NCBI GenBank assembly: GCA_964030475.1
Contig: CAXIPT010000007.1
Location: 1,442,455-1,506,454 of the forward strand
Length of the DNA stretch: 64,000 bases
Source of the DNA: Tethya wilhelma
Taxonomy: Eukaryota > Porifera > Demospongiae > Tethyida > Tethyidae
Direction: 5' to 3'
Shown: in pieces, positions 35,199 through 46,451 of the stretch
Layout: each line of letters begins with the position of its first letter
Position numbering within the stretch: the stretch's first letter is position 1
The notes under the pieces: generated by a model
Databases searched by the model: none
Seen by the model: the letters and a program-made list of their open reading frames with translations, nothing else
Told to the model about the DNA's origin: nothing
Position numbers and translations under genes: made by a program

Positions 35199-36063
35199 TG
35201 CCACAATATTGTCCAAGTTCATTGAATAAGAACATCCACTGATTCTGTTTGACTTCACAATTCACATAGAAAATGATAGTATGCTATGTATATGGTAGGA
35301 GAAAACGAAACACAAATTAATTGACTGCAGGCTTTAGTGTCTTTCTCAAATTCTCAGAAAACATCAGTGTACATTGAGTCACTAGCAATTAACTAAAATA
35401 TTATTTTAAGCTTACTGTTAGAAAATCAATCCTTGGTCTCTTCAATAAGTGGCAACTGGCAATCACTGATTCAGTTTGCTCGAAACTTTGTGAGATTGTG
35501 GGTTACACCCTAATTTTTGTGGCAACTGGCAATCAGTTCACTAGATTGTGGGTTACACCCTAATTTTTTGTGGCCATGCATGGATTCTGGAATATAATGT
35601 GTGTATGAAGGTAAGTGCTGCAGCTGATTTTTATCTTAATTATATTATAGTCAAGCTTGGAAGAAGTACAAAGACAATAATCACAGTATACTGACAATTG
35701 ATTTAGATGGGAATTGAATTAAAAAATTAAAATATTTTGGGATTGAAGTTTATAATTGTAAGCAAGAATTGTGTAATATATTTTATTATTAACATACATT
35801 ATTATAATAGTCATTTATATAATACTATATAACAGCTTTCAGTGTGATAAATTAATACTTCAAAGGATCAAAAAGAGAGAAGGGATAACAATATTATAAT
35901 AATAATAATTAATGGATGATGATCAGCAGATATAAATAATTATTGTTAGAAAATTAGAACTGTTTACAAAATCAGCTTACACCATAGATATTATACAGTA
36001 GTGTATAATATCTATGCTTACACATTGTGTTAATGATTACATGATCAATCAAATAAGCAATAA
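35199..36063. promoter_or_regulatory. NLR-2 upstream region with doubled NLR motif
   Basis: AGATTGTGGGTTACACCCTA occurs at 35493 and again at 35543, and GTGGCAACTGGCAATCA at 35449 and 35519: a partial tandem duplication ~250-390 bp upstream of the NLR-2 start. The rest is AT-rich and no gene is seen. Confidence 0.55.
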
Positions 36064-37811
36064 TTAAGATAATGCCATTGGATACTCTGGCAAGTCAGCA
36101 GTATCAACCACTGCTCTTACATAGATACAGTCATCCTTAACAAATCCTCCACTCAATAGATGGCTTAATTTAATGAACATGGGGCATCCAGAGGCGATAT
36201 TCATCTCCCGTCGAAGAGGACGTTGGAAGGAACTGGACTGACCATCAGGTCGGAAGCTATCACTGACTGATCTCTCTGGCGATTGGTTGAGAAGGGTCAG
36301 TGTGACTTTCTGTTTGAACGGCCACTCAAGGAGACCATCGAAAGGACCTCTCATGATGACAAAGAAGAAGCTGAGATGAGTTCCCTTGCCAAGACCATCT
36401 CCATTGAGATAAATTCTACAGCACATCTTGTAACCATGGCGACTGGTGTAAAAGGGGGTAGAATACAAAGACATCGTAATACCGTCCACTGCTTCTTTAC
36501 GTCTCCTCTCAAACTCGTCGATCTTCCAGACCAATACCCCGTTGTATGTAGCACGTTCTAGAAGCTGTATTCTTAGTTCTTGATCTAGACAGCTGCTGAG
36601 AGCTCTATCAATGCCATGTTCGACTTCTACCACCCTACCTTGCAACGAATCAACTTGTTGTTGTGAAGCTCCACCTCCTACAGCTCCTCCCAATCCTAGA
36701 AGATGACTGCTGATAGCTGGCTGGACATCTGTTCCATAGCCAGAAGATACGGTGCTATAGTTTACTCTAGTTCCACCAGCTGTTACTTGTAGATCATCAA
36801 CTTTTCTTGTTAATTGTGTTAAAGTTGCTGTTGTTCTTATTGCCTGTTCCTCGAGCGTTTCAATTTTACTCTCATATCGTTCTATATGTCTCTCTCTTCT
36901 CTCGTCCAAAAGTTCAACCCTTTGTTCTAGAGCATCTTGAAGGCGTTCAATAGCATTTGTACGAGACTCTAGACTACCCACTCTCTCCATGAGGTGTTGC
37001 ATGGTGGACGCTTGTTTCTCCATTGCAGATTTCATGTCTGTGAAACAGCAGCTTTGGATCTGGACATGGTACACTTGATACTGAGCCATGTGTTGGGGAA
37101 GATTCTTACGCAGGGACTAAACGTGTGTGTGTGTGTGTGTAGTTTATTAAATTTTTACATAATAACAGTGAAGGGTATAGAATATGCACAGTAAAGGCTT
37201 GGGTTGCATGTACGCAACAAGCATGCGTATACACTCACCACAAATGAACAGCCATAAATGACATAAGGACAGGGAACCTCTGAGAGTGGACAGTCACCTC
37301 CAGTTACAGCAAGATGACGTTGAAGCTGAACGTTAATAAAAGTTAATAAACAATAGTAAATAACATGATCTCAACAAACAAAAACAATCAAGAAACAAAA
37401 AATGGCCATGTTTAATAATTATGTTGTCTGCCTCACATAAGCATTTGTGATAACTGAAAAAATATACTAATTCTATTTATTGCTCACTCACTCACCTCTG
37501 GTAATTTGAATTCCAAGTTTGAGTTGCACCCATTCGGACATTTGTGCAATACATCAGGGCACAATTTTTTAATGTGATCCTAATAAATGAAGAGAAAAGA
37601 AGTAAAATTAATACATGCATCCTATACACACATGCTACCAACTGACACACACCTCCATTTGCAGTGAAGGTATTTTCTGATTACAATGAACACATTCTTC
37701 TGGTCTCATTGGGCACTCCTTCTCCTCGTGGACCTTGAGAGTGATCACCTGGATATAGCTACCACATTGGGTACATTGGAGCTCGCGATGGTCACAGGAC
37801 TCAAGATGAGC
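36064..37811 (-). CDS. TRAF-family adaptor (zinc fingers, coiled coil, MATH domain), 5' end not found
   Basis: Four exons join in phase 0: 37811-37653, 37579-37496, 37325-37239 and 37116-36064, coding 460 aa. The first three give TRAF-type zinc fingers: CDHRELQCTQCG, CPMRPEECVHC, CPDVLHKCPNGCN and CPYVIYGCSF. LPQH leads into a long coiled coil (~125-270 of the visible part). The C-terminus is a TRAF/MATH domain: GVLVWKIDEFERRR, TPFYTSRHGYKMCCRIYLNG, FVIMRGPFDGLLEWPF, KDDCIYVRAVVD. TRAFs trimerise, bind receptor tails and activate NF-kB or JNK signalling. An N-terminal RING exon is expected to the right but was not recognised; repeat B sits right upstream of the first visible exon. A second copy of the MATH exon is at the window edge (63570). 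Confidence 0.9.
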
Positions 37812-37843
37812 CTGTGATTAATTGTAGAGAGGTAATAATAATA

Positions 37844-38466
37844 ATACGTACGGTAGTACGTATAGTAGGAATGGGCCGACTGCCCCATAGACACAATACA
37901 AAATGTTTATCACCATAAAAATCTAGCAAGACAAGGTTAAGCCTTCACACTTGCTCAGAAGCTCTTTTAGGCTGATTACCAACAGAATGTAAGGCCTAAA
38001 GCTTACAGAAACTTTCCAAAGCACTCGTAGAGAGCGCTAGTCAAAAGTTACACCCACGCAATTTTGTTCTCACTTACTTACTTACTTACTTACTTCCTTC
38101 CTTCCTTACTGACTTACTTGAACGAGGTTTCCAGACAAACAGAAGAATTTGAGCTAGCTTTGACAACACAAAGTAACTTCTTTTCATCCGAACTAGGGTC
38201 TTTTACCCTCGTTTACTGCCTAAATGTGTTAAAACAAGAGCTAGAAAGCTTTGAAACTTCAGTATAAATTTGTGTACTTCATGTGTAGCCATTTTTCTAG
38301 TAGAGTTCAAAGGTCGTTGTCTCATCCACGTGGCATTTAATGCGCATGCGCGTTAGCCACATACTACTACTCAAGTATTTTTGTAGAGACTAACCAGTCT
38401 CTGAGAGTCTCCTCACTGTAGTGTTGAAAAAAGTGAATGAACAAGTAGTAAAAATTTCAAAAAAAT
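37844..38466 (+). mobile_element. dispersed ~0.6 kb repeat, copy B
   Basis: Same start as copy A (ATACGTACGGTAGTACG) and ends with CAAGTAGTAAAAATTTC. It lacks the foldback partner. ACTT/CCTT microsatellites replace the CGTA tract. It lies in the presumed TRAF 5' intron. Confidence 0.85.
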
Positions 38467-40385
38467 AAGCTAGCCTGAATTCTATGAGGTGTGTCACACA
38501 AAGAAAGACTATGATGAATACGGCCCAAGTATCTGTCGTCACAATCCCGTATTTGGAACCATGTCGTAAAAAAGTTCACAAAAAGGTCGTTCCATCATTT
38601 GTTTATAGTCTCAAATTAAAATTGAAATTTAAATTAACGCATTTATGATGTGTGCATGTGTGTGTTATGCGTGGACGTTTATTATAAGCTTTCTTTTAAG
38701 CCTGTAATTAAATTATTATTGTGTTGTTAACTAGGTGTTTATATACATAGTAAAAATTATTGTAGTTTATGTTTTTGGAAAAAAAATTTTAGAAGTCTGT
38801 GTTCTTATAAATTGAATTTTTTTTGGCACTTATAAACTGAAACGCACCAAATGTTTTGCGCTTTTAAGTTAATGAGCAATGCTGTGCAACTGGAAGAAAG
38901 GCGGTTAACATTAACTAACCTTTCAAAGAGAAGGTCTAGCTCAAAGAAAGGCTATCTTCATTAGCCTTTCCAAGAGAATGTCTAGTTGGAAGAAAGGCTG
39001 TCTTCTTTAGCCTTTCAAAGGGTGGGCCTGTGTGTGATGCTACTCTTGGTAACACTGTTAGTAAGGTGCATTTATACTTTCCCTGAAGCTCCTGGTTTCC
39101 AGTGTATGTTCTAACAGTCAGACTCGTAGACACACAATATGTCTACTGTAACCCTCTTGGCTGCTATAATATACACACTTAGTAGTCTTTTAAGTTTATA
39201 ATAAATTCAGTGAAGAATTTCTAAAGTATATATACATGTATACAGCAATTGATATAAAACCTAGGAGATAATAGGTATTTTATGTCTACATACATACACA
39301 AAAATGCTTTGCCTGTAAGACTGAACTTGTTTACTTAAAAAAATATCCTACCATTGATTGATAATAACTAACAACCATTGAAACAATACTACATACTTCT
39401 TTCCAGAACAAAATTAATAACTTCTCAGTTCCAATTTTAGTTGCATAAGAAAATCACTCATTGCTAACAGCTTGACAAGTGGATGACAGCTGAAATGCTC
39501 CAGAATGCCTTATAGAAAGATGACTAAAATTCACATCCAGTCTCATCGGTATCCTCAGTCGACAGGCTGCCTGGGCTGTTACCTCCACTGCGACCTTTTT
39601 ATCCACCGTAAACTGGTTCTTGTTGCTTGTTGACTGCTCTTCTGGGTAGTGGACTGCACCAGAGAAGGTCTTGGAGCGTTGAAATGGCTTGGGTGAGGTA
39701 GACATTTTGAGGTAAAGTTTTACTATTTAGTGTTCTTTCAGAAGCCAAAATTGTACACAACTGTAAACAGCTCTTGAGGGAGGGAGTGGTTGTTATTGAG
39801 GGAAAAAGGCATGGCGACATGGTGTGTTATCAAACAACACAATCAAAAGGGAGTGGCTATTAAACCACATAATGTATGTGTACATGGAGCCAATTGTGTG
39901 TACACATGCATGAGATATGCATGTATGTATGTGTGTGCATAGTTGATCATACCCTTATGTGTCTGAGTTTGTAGCTGTGTTGAATGTATGACAACACATG
40001 TATTGTAAGGACTGGCCCATGCCTGCATGAAAGATTGTTCCTATGGAAACCTTAATGGGCTAGCTGATAATAACTTCTTACATTGTAACTTCTACACATA
40101 TAATACACACACGTGCTCGATATAAACTTGTGCATAGACCCCATGCACCTCTTCAACCAATGAAAAACAGGAGGTTTTGAAGAATTTGCACACATACGTT
40201 TAATATAATGACTACAGCCGAATATGGATCAGATTGCTTTGCATTGTTGTATCACATGACCCAACCTCAAATATTTTAATCACACCTTGTTGCATGCAGG
40301 AAATTCACTTTTTCTGAAAAATTCACTTTTGCACTAAGCCTCAATTGTGGAAAATTCATAATAGAAGCCTGCTATTGAGCTTAAA
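38467..40385. other. spacer; no firm gene
   Basis: Includes a small internal repeat (AGCCTTTC...AGAGAA units at ~38920-39025) and one 83-codon minus ORF (39454-39705), listed separately. TRAF RING exons were sought here and not found. Confidence 0.4.
39454..39705 (-). CDS. hypothetical 83-aa protein
   Basis: Reads MSTSPKPFQRSKTFSGAVHY at the start and ends FQLSSTCQAVSNE. The composition is mixed and plausible for coding, with no low-complexity bias. No family is recognised and no splice partner was found. It could be chance. Confidence 0.25.
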   Translation of the reverse strand: MSTSPKPFQRSKTFSGAVHYPEEQSTSNKNQFTVDKKVAVEVTAQAACRLRIPMRLDVNFSHLSIRHSGAFQLSSTCQAVSNE

Positions 40386-41156
40386 ATGTCTAAACTCGGA
40401 GCTGTTTTAATTTTACTGGTGGCAATCACCACTGGTGATGCTTTGAGTCCAGTTACCTGCAGATTTGCTGAAAACTTTGTCTCGCAGTTTGTTTCCATTT
40501 CAGACGTGGTCGTGTCAGGATCTGACCTTGTTCCTGATTTCGCTGGTGGACATCAGTTTATGCGTGACATGCTGAAATTTTCAGATGAGGAAATAGAACG
40601 AGCAACAAATGATGCGTTGGAGTTCTACAGCACTTCGTATGGTCTCGATTTCTCCGATTCTGAACCGAACGAAATTGGACAACGATTCCTTCCTGAAATC
40701 GGAGCCACTTTTCATGTCTATGCTGCCAATCCACTCGTGACCTCTATTGTCACATTCAATCGCTGGATCATCAATGGAAATGAACGTACCTTGTGTTTTG
40801 AAAATCATGATGGTGGATTTGTTGTGACCTTCAACAGTACTCAATCCCTTTTTGGAACATATGGTGGAGAAGCTGGACTACCAATACAAGCAGGAGAGGT
40901 ACTCTTCTACGGCTTCTATCATATCCCGTTTTGCCCGCAATCTCCAACCATTATTCAGTTCAATTCTGCCACACCAGCACGAGTAGATCCAATAGATGGG
41001 TTTGGGATTATCAATTGTGATCTCTTCAGTCGTGAGCTAGGTCGTGGCACGGCACAAGGAGTTTATCGTGCCACTAACATTGGAGAAGATCAGTTTCATT
41101 ACACATTTAGGAATGTTTACACCTTCCCTGGGCATCCTGGTCTTGCTGACGTCTAG
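40386..41156 (+). CDS. secreted protein of unknown family
   Basis: An intact 256-aa single-exon frame. The N-terminus MSKLGAVLILLVAITTGDAL is a good signal peptide, with likely cleavage after residue ~19. No transmembrane segment follows. There are about four cysteines in the mature chain (CRF, LCFE, PFCPQ, INCD), which could form two disulfides, and one NST glycosylation sequon near residue 155. The middle is rich in short hydrophobic/aromatic strands (FHVYAANP, GFVVTFN, VLFYGFYHIPF), which suggests a beta fold. I do not recognise a domain. AATAAA lies 225 bp downstream (41380-41385). Its place between a TRAF and a DEATH gene may be chance. Confidence 0.75.
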   Translation: MSKLGAVLILLVAITTGDALSPVTCRFAENFVSQFVSISDVVVSGSDLVPDFAGGHQFMRDMLKFSDEEIERATNDALEFYSTSYGLDFSDSEPNEIGQRFLPEIGATFHVYAANPLVTSIVTFNRWIINGNERTLCFENHDGGFVVTFNSTQSLFGTYGGEAGLPIQAGEVLFYGFYHIPFCPQSPTIIQFNSATPARVDPIDGFGIINCDLFSRELGRGTAQGVYRATNIGEDQFHYTFRNVYTFPGHPGLADV

Positions 41157-41379
41157 ACAATGAATGACTGATTAGTTTTATTGAAGGGTTAATGTAAATA
41201 TAACCTAATTAATTAAACCTCAAGGTATAAATCATTGTGAGAAATTAAGAATCGCCAATATATGCAAAAGTATCTTTTGTGCATGAGTACAGTACGTATT
41301 GTGTTTGAACATGTGTGTGTGTCAGCTCAAATTCTTCATATTAAGTGATGTATGTGGTGCCGTAATATTAATGTTGCTC

Positions 41380-41385
41380 AATAAA
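41380..41385 (+). promoter_or_regulatory. candidate poly(A) signal
   Basis: AATAAA downstream of the secreted-protein stop, followed by AT-rich sequence. Confidence 0.45.
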
Positions 41386-41785
41386 CCAATAACAATATTA
41401 TTGCCTATAATTGGGTTTCATCTCATCTGCATGATCAGTCTGCATACAACTGCATAAGTATATTGATCACTGAATCATGAATATTGCTCTTATGAGAGAC
41501 ACGGTACCGGTGACATAACATTATTGTTGTCATTACTATGAAAGATCCACAAAAGACAATGAAAATACAAACTTCATTGTAGGCTTTTGGGATGAAGAAC
41601 AAAAGTCTTTGTGCTCTAGATCTGTGTATATACTATTCTAGTTTTGTGAGTGCACGATCAACCTCAATGATAAGTCAAATTTGGTGTTGCTATAAAATCA
41701 ATTATTTTAACAAGATCAAAGGTTATTGTGTCAAAGCTATTAATGAGTTGCTGTTGCCATGCACACATGTATGCACACAATTAAT

Positions 41786-41787
<2 letters not shown>

Positions 41788-41858
<71 letters not shown>

Positions 41859-41886
41859 CACACACACAATCATACATACATACATG

Positions 41887-41920
<34 letters not shown>
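41788..41920. repeat. long interrupted (CA)n microsatellite
   Basis: Three CA blocks split by CATACATACATG segments. His/Thr and Val/Cys open frames on both strands are artefacts. Confidence 0.95.
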
Positions 41921-41922
<2 letters not shown>

Positions 41923-42462
41923 AATACATACATACATACACTCTCACCCCTCTTCCAAGAAATCATGAAGGAAATCTGTGACTACAATAATAATTATTAT
42001 AGTATATATCTAGTTATCATTCCAACGACTAATCTAGTAATAATTATCATTGTAGGAATTAATGCATGACGCCAGGCAACCATATAATTATATAAATATA
42101 TATATTGTGCACTACAATTCATATAATTATGATGTTTTGTACTATATCAGTTTGTTATACTATATCAGATTCTAGTGCATTCTAATACCACCATGTATAT
42201 GTAATGAGGAAATTCAGGGAATTTGCCTGGTGACGTACAATAAATGTAACAGTGGATACTTGGAACTATAATATTATTATTATAAACAATTATTTACAGT
42301 CTGCATCAAGTGGTCACATAATTTATAAGTATCAGCAGTTATAGTGTTTGAGTCTAGCCTGAGTCTTACTATCTTAGCCAAGTTAGTTGAGGAAGAAGTA
42401 AAGTTAAAGACTTTCTTCAGATTGAAAAATCTTGTGAATTTAGAGTCTTAGGTAGGTCATAT

Positions 42463-42464
42463 TA

Positions 42465-42497
<33 letters not shown>
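42463..42497. repeat. (TTA)n microsatellite
   Basis: About 11 ATT/TTA units. Confidence 0.9.
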
Positions 42498-42498
<1 letters not shown>

Positions 42499-42825
42499 CT
42501 CTCATGCCACAAGTTATAGAGCCCATGCGTGATTGGCCAGCTTTTATCCTACAATTATATATAATTGTATTATGGCATGTTAATTTAAGGTATACACTAA
42601 CTGGGAGAGCATGCTTACAGGTCTCAATTTACCCATGGTCATTTAGTAGTCAATTGCAAATGAAATCAATTAAGGGCTGAGAGTCAGAGTAGTCTATCCC
42701 AAACAGATCAAATACATGTGAGGAATTTCCATGAAAAGCCCAAACTGAATTGATCATATGATGTTCTTCCTTCTACTAAAAATTAATGATCAAAGTTAAA
42801 TTAACCCTCAAAACCCTTAGTTATA

Positions 42826-43105
42826 TTATTAGTTATTGATTAGTTTCTAAGCTTCAAGAAAAAGTTTATATAGTTAGTTTTTAGTTTAGTTAACTAAGTG
42901 TAAAAAGGCCTAACTATAAGGGTTTTAGTTTAGTTAACTAACTAAAATTATAGGTGTTTTGGGCATTTTTTTTTGACTTAGTTTACATGTATAGTTATTA
43001 TTTTGACCAAGTCTTTATGATTTAGTTTTAATTAGTTAAAAAAAGGCCATTTTTGCTAAAACTAAAGGGTTTTTAGTTTTAGTTTTAGTTAACTAAAACA
43101 ACACT
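42826..43105. repeat. degenerate TAGTTAACTA-rich stretch
   Basis: TTTAGTTTAGTTAACTAA-like palindromic words recur at 42885, 42932 and 43076 among TTAGTTTTAG runs. AT-rich, no gene. Lies just upstream of the DEATH-domain gene. Confidence 0.5.
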
Positions 43106-43251
43106 GCTCTGAATAAGAATTTATACAATGTCATATTTTCAGCTTAGGGGGGTACAAGTCAGGTGATGGTGGGATAGCTCTCATCACAGTTAATAAACTT
43201 CATCAGTCCACCGTAATAATTATTATATATATGACTGTATAATTATAGATT

Positions 43252-44018
43252 ATGGGTAACAATTGTACTCTTTACAACGACACGGACCACAATGTTCGGA
43301 TTGAGGACTATGATGGCCAGCGTGATCTGGCCCCCCACACTAGCCAGGGTAACTGGCTTGCAAAGGGAGGCAACTACTACCTCAATCTATTAATGGAACT
43401 TCCAGCACCATTTAATAGAGAAGTGAAAAAGATTCTTCGAGGATGTGACTTCAATGATGAGACAAAGTACATGAGTGATATTTTCAGTAGTGAGCTGAGA
43501 CAAGTGAGGGAGCACAGAGAGAAAGAACAGAGAAAAGAAGAGAGAGAACAGAGAAAAGATCGTGAAGACGAAGCCTGGAAAACGAGTGATTGTCGTGAGA
43601 TAACTGAATTACTGAATAATAATATATGTCAGACCGTTATAACTAGCTTTGCATGAGTACAAACTTGATTATCTATACCTAGTGACAACATGCAGTCCTG
43701 CAAATCTTCTTAATTCTTGCATAATAATATTATATAGATGAATTTCAAAGTGATTGGCCTGATATAATTGGCTACTTGAACAAACTGGACCGATACCAGA
43801 TTATCCGGCTCGGTGGAGAATTAGGTCTGAGTGCATATAACCTTGAGAAGATGCACACCCTTCCTGACGATATGGTGAGAGCTTGGCTACGACAGCAAGA
43901 CAACGTCATACAGAAATGTGGCAGCTATCTCACTTGGAAGACGTTGTACAGAGCTTTACAGAAAATAGGACAGTCGGGTGTTGCAAATGACATCAACAGA
44001 GATAAGAGAGTTTATTAA
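43252..44018 (+). CDS. small DEATH-domain protein with predicted N-terminal lipid anchor
   Basis: Two exons: 43252-43594 (donor TGTC|GTGAGA) and 43738-44018 (acceptor ATATAG), giving ~207 aa. It begins MGNNCT: Gly2 and Thr6 fit the N-myristoylation pattern MGxxxS/T, and Cys5 could be palmitoylated. An unrecognised ~75-residue region follows (YNDTDHNVRIEDY, GNYYLNLLMELP), then a charged helix (REHREKEQRKEEREQRK). The second exon is a DEATH-fold domain: LNKLDRYQIIRLGGELGL, MVRAWLRQQDN and TWKTLYRALQKIGQ. A membrane-bound DEATH adaptor could recruit the NLR DEATH domains encoded alongside; that is inference. Without the splice, exon 1 would read on to a stop at 43656. The DEATH assignment is by pattern. 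Confidence 0.72.
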
Positions 44019-45344
44019 TCAGGTGTATACATGTGTTACAGTACATGAATGAGCCGTATTGAGTGCATTTGTAACTGTGTGCATGCATGTATGCATGTAC
44101 TACCTATAGTGTGACTGAGTTTTCTATATATCCCTATTGAGTCCACCCTAAAGCCACTAATTAACTTATAAAACATTTGAACTAGAGATAAGCTGGATGA
44201 TTATAACTTATAAAACATTTGAATTCATTCTTAAAGGGGGGCTGACATGAAAAACTGAAAAAATTATTTTTTGGTATCAAAATGTAGCTCAGGTGGTGTA
44301 CATTTGGAATATCAGGTTTGTTTTTTTTTATTGCGAGTCTACAGTTGACAATAACCCCAAGAATTGAGCTAAAAAATCACTGCAAAATGAGATTGCAATG
44401 TATTTCCTTGATGGGCGGGGTTTACGTGTGACGTCACGGGGGGAACGAGTTCAGCGCAAAGAAGCACAAAGCATAGCCTGGTTGCTGTTTTCTAGCCCCC
44501 ATAGTGAAGGGCTGAGTTGCTGCAGGATGTTCTAACACATATTGTGAAGATGTCAGTCTTTTTAAGTTCCCAAAGATCCTGTTATACGTTGCAAATGGGC
44601 CAAAAAAATACAGAGAACAAGAGCAAATTGGTCAGGTCCAGCCTGAGACCATTTTAAGGTTGCCTGGCTTCTCTGATCAGATCTGAGGGGCATGCAGAAG
44701 AGAAGAAGACATAAATCTGATGCCATTCCAACTATATTCCAGAGGTCCACCAAGTATCTATTGCAGGACCAAGTTTTGAGAAGGCTCAGCCTGTTGATCG
44801 GACTTCAAATTATTATCGAAAGAGATCATCAAGCAGGCCACCTATATCCATGATGGTTCAAAGCCAAATAGTGGCAGACTCAGAGCTGTTTATGAAGAGA
44901 GAGAGAGGGTAAGCCTAGTAGATCATGTATACAGGACAGAATTAAAAATAGCATTCAAGTTTCAAGCTCGTATTACTGTAACCATGTCTACTATTAGATA
45001 CTATAACTGGATTACTGGATCATGAACCAGAACCCATACGAGAGACAAGTATAGCATCTGAGGAAGCAGCATCCCAGCTCCAATGTGATACTGGAGTTTA
45101 AGTTACCCCAGAAAGGAAGGTTTCAAACCAGCAGTAGCAGGACAAAATTAAATCAGTTTTGTTGGTATGCGAAGCATGACGTACTTACCATTACATGTTG
45201 AAAAATTTTTTGTTATAGAATTTACAGTCAGTGCTAATCCACTCTAACTGACACAGTATTTATTACTTATAGGTCTGTAGGTAAAAATTAAGCCAGATGT
45301 GCGTTCTGTTGCAGAATATGTTGATGTACCTATAATTATGAANT
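44019..45344. other. spacer with THAP relic
   Basis: Holds a decayed THAP-like domain (44519-44665) and otherwise nothing recognisable. A single N is at 45343. Confidence 0.5.
44519..44665 (+). pseudogene. decayed THAP-type zinc-finger domain
   Basis: Reads AAGCSNTYCEDVSLFKFPK, then after a one-base shift DPVIRCKWAKKIQRTRANW, then DHF. This follows the THAP order C-x-C, FPKDP, KW, NW, C-x-x-H-F. A stop stands at the C-x-x-H end and the first Cys position is also a stop. It could be a remnant of a THAP DNA transposon or of a host gene. Confidence 0.5.
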
Positions 45345-45890
45345 TTACAAATTGTAAATTTGGGATATTGCGATCTGGACCATTCACACATAAACTACCT
45401 CATCCTATTGCTCATCACAGCACGAAACCTTCAGGAGCTCTACCTAGATGGCAATAATATAGGACTGGTTATGGATCGCTTTTCTGAAGCACTCAAGCTA
45501 TCTACCATTAGTAGGCTAAGCTTAGAAAATTGTCAAATTTTTAGTGCCGATCTACAATATTTGGCGGTTGCTGCCTGTCAAAGTAGATGGCTAAAACTTC
45601 TCTTCATCAATTCAAACCCATTTAGACCTGATGCTCTGACTAGCTTTTTGCAAATGATCCTTGCCAACAATGCAATTCTAGAAATCATAAAGATTGATAT
45701 GTTGAATACTGAACAAAACTCACTAATTCAACAAATCAATCAAATTCGTATGACCCAACACAGACAGATTCTGTTTCCAATGTACAGCAATATGAACCCT
45801 CGTGACATGTTGAGAAACGACATACTTGCCGACGCTTTTAAAGCATATTTCAATAATCCTCAGTTGATGGGAAGAGAGAATCGCCACTAA
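45345..45890 (+). pseudogene. inverted NLR LRR fragment (copy of NLR-1 3' end)
   Basis: A 176-codon open frame is almost identical to the NLR-1 LRR tail (YCDLDHSHINYLILLL through NPQLMGRENRH), with only about two residue changes. It has no DEATH or NACHT part and no obvious 5' exon, so it is probably non-functional. The duplicated block runs on to 46185. Confidence 0.85.
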
Positions 45891-46185
45891 TTAATAAACA
45901 ATACGTACACAATGTTGTAAATAGAAAGTATATGCACACGTACTTCTTGCATAATACAAGGTAATGTACTATGTCAAACACTTTATACAATAATTTTTAA
46001 CCATTACTTTGATAAAACAATTGATATTATCTTTTTTTAGTGTGTAAACATTTATCTATATATATATATATATATATACTTATAACTATGGAAATACATG
46101 TTAATAAAATCCTTTAAGTCCCTGGTGATACAGTGGATGGCCGCTTCCAAGTTAAAGCCAGCCGCATTATATAGAGCAGTATGTA
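45345..46185 (+). repeat. inverted duplication, copy 2
   Basis: Mate of 27635-28467 in opposite orientation, including 3' flank past the stop. A TATA microsatellite at ~46057-46078 is longer here than in copy 1. Confidence 0.9.
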
Positions 46186-46251
46186 CGTAGTACAGACATT
46201 TTATACAGAAAACCTTACTGAATGATGGCTTGATACAAAAATTAAAAAATA

Positions 46252-46450
46252 ATGATGGAAGCAATTAAGCTATCAAAGGTCCGCATACTTAGTTTGGTAA
46301 TAGCAGAAATTGATGATACAGGCCTACAACACTTGGCTGATGCAATTTGTGATAGTCAATACTTAGAGGTTTATTTTTCTATCAATGGTATGACATATCT
46401 TCTATATATACAAGATTTCAAAAGGAAGAACCTTGTTACATACAATTATG
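46252..46450 (+). pseudogene. second NLR LRR relic
   Basis: MEAIKLSKVRILSLVIAEID, then HLADAICDSQYLE and TYLLY match the NLR-3 LRRs (LMEAIKLSQIYVLKLIAARI, HLANVICDHRFLE, TYLLY). The fragment is broken off by the foldback element that starts at 46452. Confidence 0.75.
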
Positions 46451-46451
46451 A

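Noticed and set aside
38936..39133. 65-codon minus ORF considered as a TRAF RING exon
   Set aside because: No RING cysteine pattern; it includes a short internal DNA repeat.
41592..41968. His/Thr-rich and Val/Cys-rich open frames on both strands
   Set aside because: Pure translation of a CA microsatellite.
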